64,000 nucleotides of DNA from positions 62,001 through 126,000 of the forward strand of contig SDZD01000012.1 in assembly GCA_004172935.1 (NCBI GenBank), written 5' to 3'. This DNA is from a bacterium (GTDB taxonomy: Bacteria; Armatimonadota; Abditibacteriia; Abditibacteriales; Abditibacteriaceae). Position numbers and translations under genes: made by a program. The notes under the pieces were generated by a model. That model was not told the DNA's origin. It ran no database searches and was given only the letters and a program-made list of their open reading frames with translations. Shown here one piece after another: positions 10,736 through 20,260 of the stretch (positions within the stretch are counted from its first letter, which is position 1; every line of letters starts with the position of its first letter).

Positions 10736-12649
10736 TTACACAGATACGGCAGAAAGGGGCAATATGGGAGCAGAGGCAACGGTGGGCGAGGCGATTTCGA
10801 CGCCCGCCTCTTGCAGTTCAGCGACGACTTCGGCGTACAGGTCGGTTAAGAGCAGTGACTGAGCGAGCTGTTCGGGCGAGGAATCGCCTGTGTTGTAACC
10901 GACCTGGGCCAATTGCTCGACGAACCATTGGCCATAGGAGAGTTGAGGCGCGTTGAGAGCGCCACCTTCGGAGAACGCGACTTTGGTGGTGTAGTCGCGC
11001 GTGCCCGCTTCGCCGCCGAGATTGTAATGGCCTTTCAAGCGTTCGAGGATGATCTCATAGGCGACACCGACGTATTCGGGTTTGGCGAGTTTTTGCGCGG
11101 CGCGTTCGAGATTTTTGGGGTCATCGAGCCACAGGCAGGCTTCGAGCAAGGCTTTCATTAGCGCCTTGAGCTTGTCGCGCTGTTCGCCAGCAAAGGTGGG
11201 GTTACAAACAAGGGCTTTTTCGGGATGATTGGCCCAGATGTCTTGCGAGGTGAGAAAAGTCCAACCTGCGCCGCGATTGGCAGCGAGAGCGTTCCAGGGT
11301 TCGCCCGCCGAAAATCCGTCGATTTGCCCCGACTGGAGGTTGAGAACCATCTGTGGTGGCGGGATAGTGATGACTTTATAGTCTTCGGGGGCGATGTCGG
11401 CGGCATCGAGCATGGTACGCAACCACAGGTCGTGGGTGCCGCCGGGGAATGTGGCCGCAAAGGTGAGAGGTTCACCCTTTTGCTCGCGCAGTAGACCAAC
11501 GGCATTTTTGAAGGCCGTTAAGTCGCCGAACGGGATGGGGAATTTGTCATTAGCAAGGGTGATGCCCTGCCCGTTAGCCGACAGCGTCATGGCAATGGGA
11601 AGTTGGGCGCCTTTAGGTTCGGTGACCCCAGCAGCCAAAGCGAAAGGCAAGCTCCACAGGCAGTGAGCGGCATCGAGTTCGCCTGTAACGAGCTTATCGC
11701 GCACGCTCATCCAACTCGAATCTTTGGCGACTTCGAGTTTGAAGCCATGCTTGTGATCGAGTTCGAGTTCTTTGGCGATAGCAAGGGGCGCACAATCGGT
11801 GAGCGGCATGAAGCCAACGCGCACGGTTTTCGCATCGCGCGGGACAGCTTTATGGCCGAGGCTACCGACTGTCAACAGGTCTATTAAGCGTGATTTGATT
11901 TCGCCATAGGCAGTCAACGTTGAAATGAGACGCTTATCGCGGGGGCGAGGGATGGGTACTTCGATGATTTCGCCGATGGTTGCGGCGGGGCCATTGGTGA
12001 AGACCACTATGCGGTCGCACAGGTAGATGGCCTCGTCGATGTCGTGCGTGACCATGAAGATGGTTTGCTTGCGCCCGTTTTGCGCCGACTCGTTCCAGAT
12101 GGCAAGCAACTCGTCATGAAGGGCGCCTTTGGTGAGTGCGTCGAGCGCGCCGAAGGGTTCGTCCAGCAACAATACCTCCGGCTTAGTGGCGAAAGCGCGG
12201 GCGATGGCGGCGCGCTGCTTCATGCCTCCCGAAAGCTGACCGGGCAATTTATCGCGGTGCTTGCCCAACCCCACCATGTCGATGAATTTGTTGGAGAGTT
12301 GGCGCTTTTCGGCTCCGGTCATGTTCTTTTCGTACACCGAATCGACAGCCTGAAAGACGTTTTCGGAAACCGACAGCCAGGGCAAAAGCGCGTAGTTCTG
12401 GAACACCATCGCGCGGTCGCTGCCGGGGCCTTTGATTTCGCGGCCTTCGACGGTGACTTTACCGCTGGAAGGCGGATAAAGCCCCGCGATGATGTTGAGC
12501 AAGGTGGATTTGCCGCAACCAGAGTGACCTATAAAGGCGACGAACTCGCCCTGCGAAACCGACAGGTTGATGTCGCGTAGCGCTGTGTAGGTGCCTTTGC
12601 CAGTCTGAAAAGATTTTTGGACGTTTTGGATTTGAACGAACGGAGTCAT
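10736..12649 (-). CDS. nrtC: nitrate ABC transporter ATPase fused to NrtA-like solute-binding domain (NrtC type)
   Basis: Walker A GHSGCGKST, signature LSGGMKQRAAIARA, Walker B EVLLLDEP; C-terminal half VRVGFMPLTDCAPLAIAKELELDHKHG resembles the NrtA encoded at 13684-14997. Confidence 0.93.
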   Translation of the reverse strand: MTPFVQIQNVQKSFQTGKGTYTALRDINLSVSQGEFVAFIGHSGCGKSTLLNIIAGLYPPSSGKVTVEGREIKGPGSDRAMVFQNYALLPWLSVSENVFQAVDSVYEKNMTGAEKRQLSNKFIDMVGLGKHRDKLPGQLSGGMKQRAAIARAFATKPEVLLLDEPFGALDALTKGALHDELLAIWNESAQNGRKQTIFMVTHDIDEAIYLCDRIVVFTNGPAATIGEIIEVPIPRPRDKRLISTLTAYGEIKSRLIDLLTVGSLGHKAVPRDAKTVRVGFMPLTDCAPLAIAKELELDHKHGFKLEVAKDSSWMSVRDKLVTGELDAAHCLWSLPFALAAGVTEPKGAQLPIAMTLSANGQGITLANDKFPIPFGDLTAFKNAVGLLREQKGEPLTFAATFPGGTHDLWLRTMLDAADIAPEDYKVITIPPPQMVLNLQSGQIDGFSAGEPWNALAANRGAGWTFLTSQDIWANHPEKALVCNPTFAGEQRDKLKALMKALLEACLWLDDPKNLERAAQKLAKPEYVGVAYEIILERLKGHYNLGGEAGTRDYTTKVAFSEGGALNAPQLSYGQWFVEQLAQVGYNTGDSSPEQLAQSLLLTDLYAEVVAELQEAGVEIASPTVASAPILPLSAVSV

Positions 12650-12730
12650 GAGTTTTCCCTTCGCCCGCGCTAACGGACGGTGCGCACTCGCTAAAGTGCG
12701 GCGGGTCGTGGACTAACAGCAGGTCGCGAA

Positions 12731-13609
12731 CTATTTGCTTTCGTAGGAGAATTTGTTTTGGAGGAAGTCAAAGATACGGTCGATTACAAGACCGACTCCA
12801 CCAATAACAATAATGGTGGCAACCATTTCATCGAGGCGCCCATTGTTGTAGGCGTCGTAGGCGCTGAAACCGATTCCCGAACTGCCCGACAGCATTTCGG
12901 CTGCGACGATAACCAACCACGCGATGCCGATGCTGAGACGCAAGCCCGTCAGAATATGCGGCAGCGAATAAGGCAGCAGCACTTTAGTCAGGTAACGGGT
13001 GGTCGAGAATTGGAAAACGCGCGAGACGGTTTTATAGTCTTCTGGCAGGTTGGAAACACCAAACGCGGTGTTCATGAGCGTGGGCCACAGCGAGCAAACC
13101 GCGATGGTGGCGATGATGGCCATTGGCGTTGTGTTATCGCCCATAGAGCGAAAGACGACCTGCGAGAGCGGAAACCAGGCGAGAGGCGACACCGGACGCA
13201 TCAAAGAGGCGATGGGATCGACGATGCGCTTGATGGTGGGCACCGAGCCAACAAGGATTCCCAGTGGAATCGCGATGATGGAGGCGACGCCAAAGCCCAT
13301 AAAGACGCGGCCCAGCGAGGCGATGACAAGGTTGCCAACTCCCATCGTGCCATCATCGTTTTTGTAGAACGGGTGCGCCAGCATCGCCCACAGTGCCTTG
13401 AAGGTGATGAGAGGCGTTGGCAAGTCTTTGGCGAGCGTAGAGCAGAGCAGCATCCAGAAGGCCAGCATCAGCAGAATGGAGAGTGCAAAAAATGCACTCG
13501 ACTTCAGCAAAGACTCGATGTTGCGGGCGGCCTTATCGGACAAAGCACGCTTAGAGCGGGCGGACGGGGCGACGGGCGAGGCCGAAAGAGCGGAAGCGTC
13601 TTGAACCAT
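12731..13609 (-). CDS. nrtB: nitrate ABC transporter permease
   Basis: Inner-membrane permease; PVSPLAWFPLSQVVF...GIAWLVIVAAEML, between nrtC and nrtA. Confidence 0.92.
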   Translation of the reverse strand: MVQDASALSASPVAPSARSKRALSDKAARNIESLLKSSAFFALSILLMLAFWMLLCSTLAKDLPTPLITFKALWAMLAHPFYKNDDGTMGVGNLVIASLGRVFMGFGVASIIAIPLGILVGSVPTIKRIVDPIASLMRPVSPLAWFPLSQVVFRSMGDNTTPMAIIATIAVCSLWPTLMNTAFGVSNLPEDYKTVSRVFQFSTTRYLTKVLLPYSLPHILTGLRLSIGIAWLVIVAAEMLSGSSGIGFSAYDAYNNGRLDEMVATIIVIGGVGLVIDRIFDFLQNKFSYESK

Positions 13610-13683
13610 GAGAAAAACCTCGATTGAAGGTGTGGTTGGTGCGCGCCAACAATGGGCGCGCTCAGGGGGGAGGCAAGTAGCTC

Positions 13684-14997
13684 TTAGGCCAATTGGTTTT
13701 TGAGGAAGTTGGTGCGCGCGGTGTAGGTTTTGAGCGCGTCAAGTGGCTTGGCCGGGTCGAAGGCCACTTTATCGACAGCCACTGTAATGGGCTTCATGTC
13801 GTCGTCGGGAACGGCGATTTTCATTTCGCCCGCGACTTCCTTATAGAGGTCTTGCAACAGGATGCTCTCGACCAACTTTTCGTGATCGGCGGGTAGCGCG
13901 TCCAATTTGCCGAAACGCACGTACTGAGTCAGGAACCAGATGCCATAGGATTTGCGAGGGAAGTTGGTGAGGCCGCCGTTGTGGAACAGCATGTAGTCCT
14001 TGGCCGAGGTGAAATCCTTGGTGCCATTGCCGCCGCCGAGGTCGTACTTGCCAGCGAGACGGTCGCGAATGACGTCGGGTTCGGCCCCGGTGTAGGCTTT
14101 GGTGCCGATGATTTCGGCGACCTTGTCGCGGTTCTTCATGTCGTCGATGAACTGCGAGGCTTCGAGGATTGCCGTCATCATTTTCTTGAGGTCGTCGCGG
14201 CGCTCGTCGGCAAATTTGCCGTTAACGACGAGAGCTTTTTCGGGGTGGTCTTTCCATAAATCCTGGGTGGCGATGAAGGTAAAACCAACTTTGTCGGCCA
14301 CTGCTTTGGCGCCCCAGGGTTCGCCGACATTGTAGCCATCCATGTTACCAGCGGTCATGTTCGCGACCATTTGCGGGGGCGGGATGACTTTGACTTGAAC
14401 GGATTTGGGGTCGATGCCAGCCCCTGCCAAAGTGAGGTGCATCCACATATCGTGGGTGCCACCGGGGAAGGTCATGGCGAAAGTGGGCTGTTTGCCCGAA
14501 GCGCGCAGTTTGTCGGTGGCGGATTTGAGTCCGGCGAAATCGGCGTATTTGACACCCGCAAAGTTCTTGCTGGAAAGCGTCGTCGCCTGACCGTTGTTAT
14601 TGAGGATCATGGCGATTTTGAGCGGGTCGCCCTGCGCTTTGGAGACGCCAGCGGCAACCGAGAACGGCATTCCGAACAAACAGTGGGCAGCGGACAGTTC
14701 GCCAGAGGAGAGCTTGTCGCGCACTGCCAGCCAGTTGGCTTGCTTCACAACCTGAACATCGACGCCGTGCTTTTTAAAGAGGCCCATTTCCTGGGCAACA
14801 ACAACCGAAGCGCAATCGGTGAGCGGAATAAAGCCAATTTGGATGGGGCCGCCTTTGCTGGTGGAAGCCCCTGTCGATGATTGAGCAGTGTTAGAAGAAG
14901 GTGAACCGCAGCCGGACAAAACGGCGGCAGCAGCAGACATCGAAAGCCCTGCGGCCAGGAGTTCTCGGAGCAATTCGCGGCGAGTAAGTTTGGACAT
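13684..14997 (-). CDS. nrtA: nitrate-binding protein, Tat-like lipoprotein
   Basis: TRRELLRELLAAGLSMSAAAAVLSGCG (twin-Arg plus lipobox); IQIGFIPLTDCASVVVAQEMGLFKKHGVDV. Confidence 0.92.
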   Translation of the reverse strand: MSKLTRRELLRELLAAGLSMSAAAAVLSGCGSPSSNTAQSSTGASTSKGGPIQIGFIPLTDCASVVVAQEMGLFKKHGVDVQVVKQANWLAVRDKLSSGELSAAHCLFGMPFSVAAGVSKAQGDPLKIAMILNNNGQATTLSSKNFAGVKYADFAGLKSATDKLRASGKQPTFAMTFPGGTHDMWMHLTLAGAGIDPKSVQVKVIPPPQMVANMTAGNMDGYNVGEPWGAKAVADKVGFTFIATQDLWKDHPEKALVVNGKFADERRDDLKKMMTAILEASQFIDDMKNRDKVAEIIGTKAYTGAEPDVIRDRLAGKYDLGGGNGTKDFTSAKDYMLFHNGGLTNFPRKSYGIWFLTQYVRFGKLDALPADHEKLVESILLQDLYKEVAGEMKIAVPDDDMKPITVAVDKVAFDPAKPLDALKTYTARTNFLKNQLA

Positions 14998-15201
14998 GGA
15001 AAAGAAAAGCCTTGGAGAAATGGGCGCGGAACGACTTTGCGCTTTGAATAAAAAATGGCGTTTTCCTTTCGCGATGGTCTAAGGAATAAAATGTTTTTTG
15101 AGTGAAGTTCGAGTTAAGGTTATGTTTCAGAAAAGCCTTAAATCGAGCAGTCGCGAGGTGAAATTTTCATGAGGTTTCAATCAGGTTCACAACTTGCTTA
15201 A

Positions 15202-16794
15202 TTAGTACACATCGCGTCCGTAGCGTCCGGCACGACTCATCTGAGCGATGTAGTCGCGGGCGCCATCGTCGCCCAGATTTCCATGCGTGGCGACGATGGT
15301 ATGAAGGGCGTTATCGACATCTTTAGCCATGCGGGAGGCATCACCGCAAACGGTGAAGTGCCCGCCTTCATCCAACCACTTCCAGATTTCGGCGCCGTTT
15401 TGGAGCATCTTGTCCTGCACGTAAATTTTCTCGGCCTGATCGCGCGAGAAGGCGAGGTCGAGGCGAGATAAGTGACCGTTACTCAGGTAGTTCTCGATCT
15501 CGCTTTGATACAGATAATCGGTTTCGCGGTGCGGCGCTCCGAAGAACAGCCAGTTTTTACCACTATGTCCTAAAGCAACGCGCTCTTCAAGAAAGGCGCG
15601 GAAAGGCGCGATACCCGTTCCGGGGCCAACCATCATCAGCGGGGTTTGCGGGTCGAGGGGCGGGCGAAAACCGTGGCTAGGCTGCACGAAGACGCCGACT
15701 TTTTGCCCGGTGAGACACCTATCACCTAAGAAGGTGGAGGCAACACCTTTACGGGCACGTTCGCTACCGTTGCGGGCGTAGCGCACCATTCCGACGGTGA
15801 GATGGACTTCATCGGGGTGGGCTTTGAGGCTGCTGGAAATGGAGTAAAGGCGGGGGCGTAGTGGCGCGAGTTTGCTGATAAGAAAACCGACATGGGAGGC
15901 GCTACGTGGGCGGGCCGAGGGAAAATCTTGCAAGACATCGAGAATGTCGCGGGTGTGGAGATAATTTCCGGCGTCGGTTTGGGCGAGTTCGAGCAGCTTT
16001 TCGCGATCATCGTCGCGCGCAGCCAGGCCGGAGAGCGCTTCGAGAAATTCTTCTGAGACTTGATTGATAACGTAGGCCGCTTGCAGAGCGACACGAGCGG
16101 GAATGACACGGCCTTCGGGCGAGTGAGTCGGCTCGTCTCCTGTGGCATCCAGTTCGGTCAGAATATCTTCGACCAACTCGCTGCAATTTTCGGGATAGAC
16201 CCCCAGAGCATCGCCGACTTCGTAGCTTAGCCCGCTTCCCTTGAGGCCAAATGAAACGAATCGCACGTCTTTTTGCGAGTCTTTGCGCGTGAGCGGAAGG
16301 ATTTGAAGAATGGGCGAAGGAAAGGGGTTGTCGCGATTGAAGGAAGGCGTGCCATCGCCGCTCGAAGGCTTAGGCGCCGCAGGAGTGGCAACTTCGGCAT
16401 CAGCGGGGCGCTTGGCGACCAATTCTTTGAGCTTGTTTTTGGTTTCCTTGCCACCGGGAGAGCATTTGGTGAGGTCTTTATCGGCACCTGAGGCGATGGC
16501 TTCGGCGTAGGTCTGGCATAGATAGCCGCAACTGCCGCAGTCGAGTTGCGCCATCGCCGCCATTAAAACGCGCGGGAACGGTTTCTCCTGAGCGAGAACA
16601 AGACGCTCATCGAGAGCGAGAGCGGGGTCGTGCCAGGGGAACTCTTCGTCTTCGGCGCTGGCTTCGGTTTGCGCGGGCGCGACCGAAGCCTTGCCGCTAT
16701 CGTTGAGGTGCAGCAATCCAGCGAGAAAACCGTTCAGGTAGGCGCGTTGAGCCGCCGAAAAAGGTGCGCTTTCGGGAAGCAAGGGTACGGACAT
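15202..16794 (-). CDS. CysJ-like FAD/NADPH reductase with N-terminal 4Fe-4S domain (PF04060-like), candidate nitrite reductase electron donor
   Basis: N-term LDCGSCGYLCQTYAEAIASGADKDLTKCSPGGKETK; FAD/NADPH part RLYSISSSLKAHPDEVHLTVGMVRY...MMVGPGTGIAPFRAFLEER...YIAQMSRAGRYGRDVY; no flavodoxin domain seen. Confidence 0.85.
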   Translation of the reverse strand: MSVPLLPESAPFSAAQRAYLNGFLAGLLHLNDSGKASVAPAQTEASAEDEEFPWHDPALALDERLVLAQEKPFPRVLMAAMAQLDCGSCGYLCQTYAEAIASGADKDLTKCSPGGKETKNKLKELVAKRPADAEVATPAAPKPSSGDGTPSFNRDNPFPSPILQILPLTRKDSQKDVRFVSFGLKGSGLSYEVGDALGVYPENCSELVEDILTELDATGDEPTHSPEGRVIPARVALQAAYVINQVSEEFLEALSGLAARDDDREKLLELAQTDAGNYLHTRDILDVLQDFPSARPRSASHVGFLISKLAPLRPRLYSISSSLKAHPDEVHLTVGMVRYARNGSERARKGVASTFLGDRCLTGQKVGVFVQPSHGFRPPLDPQTPLMMVGPGTGIAPFRAFLEERVALGHSGKNWLFFGAPHRETDYLYQSEIENYLSNGHLSRLDLAFSRDQAEKIYVQDKMLQNGAEIWKWLDEGGHFTVCGDASRMAKDVDNALHTIVATHGNLGDDGARDYIAQMSRAGRYGRDVY

Positions 16795-16835
16795 GATGAT
16801 TGGATAAATTGTCGAATGAGAAGTCGAGGCGCGGT

Positions 16836-18647
16836 TTACGAAGCGCAGAAGGCGTTCAACTGTTCGGTGCTGTGGCGCTTCGTCCAGTCGTGGAAGCTTT
16901 CGAGGACATCGGTGCGCGTCGCGAGGTAGGATTTGAGTAACTGTCCGGTGACGCTTGAAAGGTCTTCCGCAGCAATGGAACGAACCACTTCACGCCCGAT
17001 GTTTTGCTGGTCGCCATATCCCCCTCCGACAAAGAGGTGAAAGCCATCGACCATATCGTCGCCCTGCTCGACCTTGGTGCCCAAAAACCCGATGTCGCCG
17101 ATGTAGTGCTGGGCGCACGAGTTAGGGCAACCCGTCAAATGGATATTGATGTTTTGGTCGATAGGCACTGATGCTTCGAGTTCGTCGGCAAGGCGAAGCG
17201 CGTTCTTTTTGGTTTCGGCATTGGCATATTTGCAGCCCGCCGAGCCAGTGCAGGCAATGAGGCCGCTGCGCACACCCGAAGCGCGGTATTCCAATCCCAA
17301 CCGGAGGATTTCGGCTTCGACGAGGACTTTTTTATCGTCGGGGATGTCGCAGATGAGCAGGTTTTGCCAGACGGTGAGGCGTATGTCGCCCGAACCGAAC
17401 TCATCGGCGATGTAGGCGAGGCCGCGCATCTGAGTGCTGCTTATGCGCCCCACGGGGAGAACAACGCCAAGGTAATTCAGCCCAGCTTGTTTTTGCGAAT
17501 GCCAACCGATGTGGGCATCGCGACCAATGGGCGGGCGCATCTCGCATTGCGAAAGCGGCAAAGACAGCGCTTCCTGTCCCCATTCTTTGAGAGTTTCGGC
17601 AACGAATTTTTCGTGGCCCCAATCATCGAGGACATATTTGAGGCGGGCTTTTTTGCGGTCGGTGCGATTGCCGTGTTTGATGAAGAGGCGAACAACCGCC
17701 ACTGCGAACGACACGCACTGATCGGGCCGAAGCAACAGTCCCTCGTCGATAGCGAAGTCTTTGTGTCCGGTAATGCCGCCAAAAGCGACTCGGAAGTAAA
17801 CACCCGCAGGAACAGCTTTGCCTTCGCCCACTAATACGGCACTAAAGCCGATGTCGTTGGTGTCTTCGAGGCTGGAAATGGCACCGCCACCATCGAAAGC
17901 GATATTGAACTTGCGAGGCAAACCATACATCTCGCGATGGTTGAGGATGGTGTGGTGCATCTGCCGCGATAGGTCGCGGGTGTCGTACAACTCGTTGGGG
18001 TCAATGCCCGCTGTGGCGCTGCCCGTCACGTTGCGAATGTTGTCGGCGCCCGAACCGCGCGCCACGATGCCCGATTCTTGCAGGGATTCGAGGAAATCGG
18101 CGGCATATTCCGCTTTGATTTCGCGGATTTGCAGATTGGCGCGCGTAGTCGTGTCGGTGTAGCCACCGCCGAACTTTTGGGCGATACGCGCGGTGGCGCG
18201 CATCTGGTCGCTGGAAATGAGGCCGCCGTAAAAGCGAAGGCGGCACATGAACGAATCTTGCGCAGGAGCCACATAGAAAAGGCCATGATACTTCCACATA
18301 AACGCATCAGTGCCTTTGGGGAACTGAGCGTTTTGTGCGTGCGAAACTATCTGGTCCCAGCGGTCGAAGGGGTGTTGTTCGCGCTTGGCGACCTCCTCCG
18401 GCACCAGCTTTTTACCGGCTTTTTCCTGGGCGGCCTGGGCTTCGAGTTGCAGTTTGTCGGGGCCTTCGTATTTAGCCACTGCCCCGCTTTGGGCCAGAAG
18501 GGTTTCGGCGAAAGTGGGCAGATTCAGTAGCGCCCGCGCGGTGTCGGCACCAGCCGTGAAACCGGAAAGGTACTCCTTTTGTTCAACCGAGAACTCTTCG
18601 CCCGAAACCGAGTTACCATTGAGAAGCTGTGCGTCGCTCATTGTCAA
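16836..18647 (-). CDS. nirA: assimilatory nitrite reductase (siroheme/4Fe-4S)
   Basis: NVTGSATAGIDPNELYDT; C-terminal TGCPNSCAQHYIGDIGFLGTKV and CxxxxxC/CxxxC siroheme/Fe-S motifs. Confidence 0.92.
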   Translation of the reverse strand: MTMSDAQLLNGNSVSGEEFSVEQKEYLSGFTAGADTARALLNLPTFAETLLAQSGAVAKYEGPDKLQLEAQAAQEKAGKKLVPEEVAKREQHPFDRWDQIVSHAQNAQFPKGTDAFMWKYHGLFYVAPAQDSFMCRLRFYGGLISSDQMRATARIAQKFGGGYTDTTTRANLQIREIKAEYAADFLESLQESGIVARGSGADNIRNVTGSATAGIDPNELYDTRDLSRQMHHTILNHREMYGLPRKFNIAFDGGGAISSLEDTNDIGFSAVLVGEGKAVPAGVYFRVAFGGITGHKDFAIDEGLLLRPDQCVSFAVAVVRLFIKHGNRTDRKKARLKYVLDDWGHEKFVAETLKEWGQEALSLPLSQCEMRPPIGRDAHIGWHSQKQAGLNYLGVVLPVGRISSTQMRGLAYIADEFGSGDIRLTVWQNLLICDIPDDKKVLVEAEILRLGLEYRASGVRSGLIACTGSAGCKYANAETKKNALRLADELEASVPIDQNINIHLTGCPNSCAQHYIGDIGFLGTKVEQGDDMVDGFHLFVGGGYGDQQNIGREVVRSIAAEDLSSVTGQLLKSYLATRTDVLESFHDWTKRHSTEQLNAFCAS

Positions 18648-18719
18648 ACAAAATGACGCGGCGATTAGTAACAGTCCCAGGGAAGAAGTTTTACTTGAAT
18701 GAACTTTCGATTAACGGCG

Positions 18720-18740
18720 TGTTTCGTAAACAACGAAACA
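18720..18740. promoter_or_regulatory. inverted repeat TGTTTCGT-aaaca-ACGAAACA between sigma factor and nirA
   Basis: Perfect 8-bp arms about 75-95 bp upstream of the nirA start. Confidence 0.45.
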
Positions 18741-18747
18741 GTTCAAA

Positions 18748-19833
18748 TCAGGCGGGCATTTGAAGGCAACCACAGTCGATGATGGCGGTGCCAGCGTGAC
18801 TGGAAGCGATGTAGATTTCGATTTGGGAACCGGGAAGAATGGGATCGACGATGGCGAAAGGAACGTGAATCGCGTCATTGGCGGCACAGGGAACGATGCG
18901 ATGTGGCAAGCCATTGACGATGGTGGAAACAACGACCATACCATCGGAGACATTGCCAACGCGCAAGTAACGTATGCCTAACACATGGCCGATGGGCACG
19001 GTGTAAACCAGCTTTTTGGAGAGTAGTTCTGGCGTCTTAATTCCCGTTACCGGAAAATCGAAGGTGCCTTGTAACAGGATGGGGCGACCTGCGCCCACGC
19101 CGACTAAGTCGGGCCTTTTTTCGTCTTTGACCATAGTGTTTATGAACTCCCAGAACTCTTCGCGCGGGTCGGAGAGTCGGGGCTTTTTAGAGGCGCGTCC
19201 GGTGCGCGTTGTCCCCTCTGCTTCCTCAAAGAACTCGCGCATTTTGAGAATGGCGGCTTCGAGACGATTACGAACTGTGCTACGGGGCAAGCCTAATTCT
19301 CTGGCCGCCGCCATTTCGGTGCGTCCTAAAACACAACAGCGCCAAACGACCTCGCGCTGAGGTAGAGAAAGGGTTTCGAGCGCGGCATTCAAGGCCAAAT
19401 TGCGCTCGACTTCCGCCGATTCCTGCGCCCCTACTCCCTCAAACAACCATTCCGAAGGCTCCGCATTTTCGTCATTGGAGTCGATGTTCGTCAATTGCGA
19501 AAACGGGATGGCGTTGCTCCTTCTTTGTTGACGCAGCCAACTCCGAAGGTCTAAGTCGAGCATTTTCTCGATGTAATAGGGGAAATAAACACCCGCATCA
19601 GCACGGAAGCTGTGCAAGCGACTCAGGAACAGGAAGGTAATTTGCGCTTCGATGTCAGCAAATTCGAGTGTAGAGAAGCTTTCGCGGACGGCGCCCCACA
19701 GGTAATGCATCCGCGACCGTAACAAAGGGCGGAACTGTTCCAGTAATGCTTCAGTCGCGAGTTCATCGCCAGATTGAGCCGCACAAATGCGGCTTTCTAA
19801 ATCAATGATGGGGAGGAATGGCGCGACTGTCAC
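18748..19833 (-). CDS. sigma-70 family (ECF-like) factor with ~130-aa beta-rich C-terminal extension
   Basis: Sigma2-like segment LEFADIEAQITFLFLSRLHSF...; Sigma4-like LSLPQREVVWRCCVLGRTEMAAARELGLPRSTVRNRLEAAILKMREFF; then GTFDFPVTGIKTPELLSKKLVYTVPIGHVLGIRYLRVGN... Confidence 0.82.
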   Translation of the reverse strand: MTVAPFLPIIDLESRICAAQSGDELATEALLEQFRPLLRSRMHYLWGAVRESFSTLEFADIEAQITFLFLSRLHSFRADAGVYFPYYIEKMLDLDLRSWLRQQRRSNAIPFSQLTNIDSNDENAEPSEWLFEGVGAQESAEVERNLALNAALETLSLPQREVVWRCCVLGRTEMAAARELGLPRSTVRNRLEAAILKMREFFEEAEGTTRTGRASKKPRLSDPREEFWEFINTMVKDEKRPDLVGVGAGRPILLQGTFDFPVTGIKTPELLSKKLVYTVPIGHVLGIRYLRVGNVSDGMVVVSTIVNGLPHRIVPCAANDAIHVPFAIVDPILPGSQIEIYIASSHAGTAIIDCGCLQMPA

Positions 19834-20059
19834 GGGCTACATATTATGCAGCCGCAATCACATTCGCGTCTCTCGACGGTTAATTTTGGGTTTCACGATT
19901 GGCATTGGCACTCTCTCAATACACCTTGAGGGCTGCTCTCGCGGTTTCTTTTTCAGCCAAATAGTTTTCTATCGAACACGCAGTAGTTGATTGCTTTGGC
20001 GACCACGATGTGGCGTAGGGCGTGCATGGGCTTCAGGCGAAAAAATTTAGATTAGTTCT

Positions 20060-20088
20060 GTTTAAAACCAGATTGGTTTGGGTATAAT
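20060..20088 (+). promoter_or_regulatory. putative sigma-70 promoter GTTTAA-N17-TATAAT
   Basis: -35 at 20060-20065 and -10 at 20083-20088 upstream of a pseudopilin; same architecture at 58151-58179. Confidence 0.65.
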
Positions 20089-20123
20089 CAGTGGGTAACA
20101 AGCTGGTTGTGTTGCAAATTCAG

Positions 20124-20147
20124 CTTTTTGTTAACGTAAACAAAAAG
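20124..20147. promoter_or_regulatory. LacI-family operator candidate CTTTTTGTTAACGTAAACAAAAAG
   Basis: 24-bp near-perfect palindrome (one mismatched pair). Confidence 0.65.
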
Positions 20148-20227
20148 CCTATTTAGCTCCTTTCTAAATCCCATAAAGAGAGAATTTTGAAAGGCTTCAA
20201 TATCGAGTGTTGAAGGCAATACGGCAC

Positions 20228-20245
20228 TTTGTTAACGTTAACAAA
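20228..20245. promoter_or_regulatory. LacI-family operator candidate TTTGTTAACGTTAACAAA
   Basis: 18-bp perfect palindrome 15 bp upstream of the pseudopilin ATG. Confidence 0.75.
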
Positions 20246-20260
20246 TCAATAAACTAAAGC

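Noticed and set aside
5655-19360. Many 60-290 aa plus-strand ORFs opposite the nitrate cluster (e.g. 12758..13627, 6457..7059, 9784..10272)
   Set aside because: Shadow ORFs from codon bias of the minus-strand genes; Arg/Gly/Asp-rich or low-complexity translations with no domain signature.
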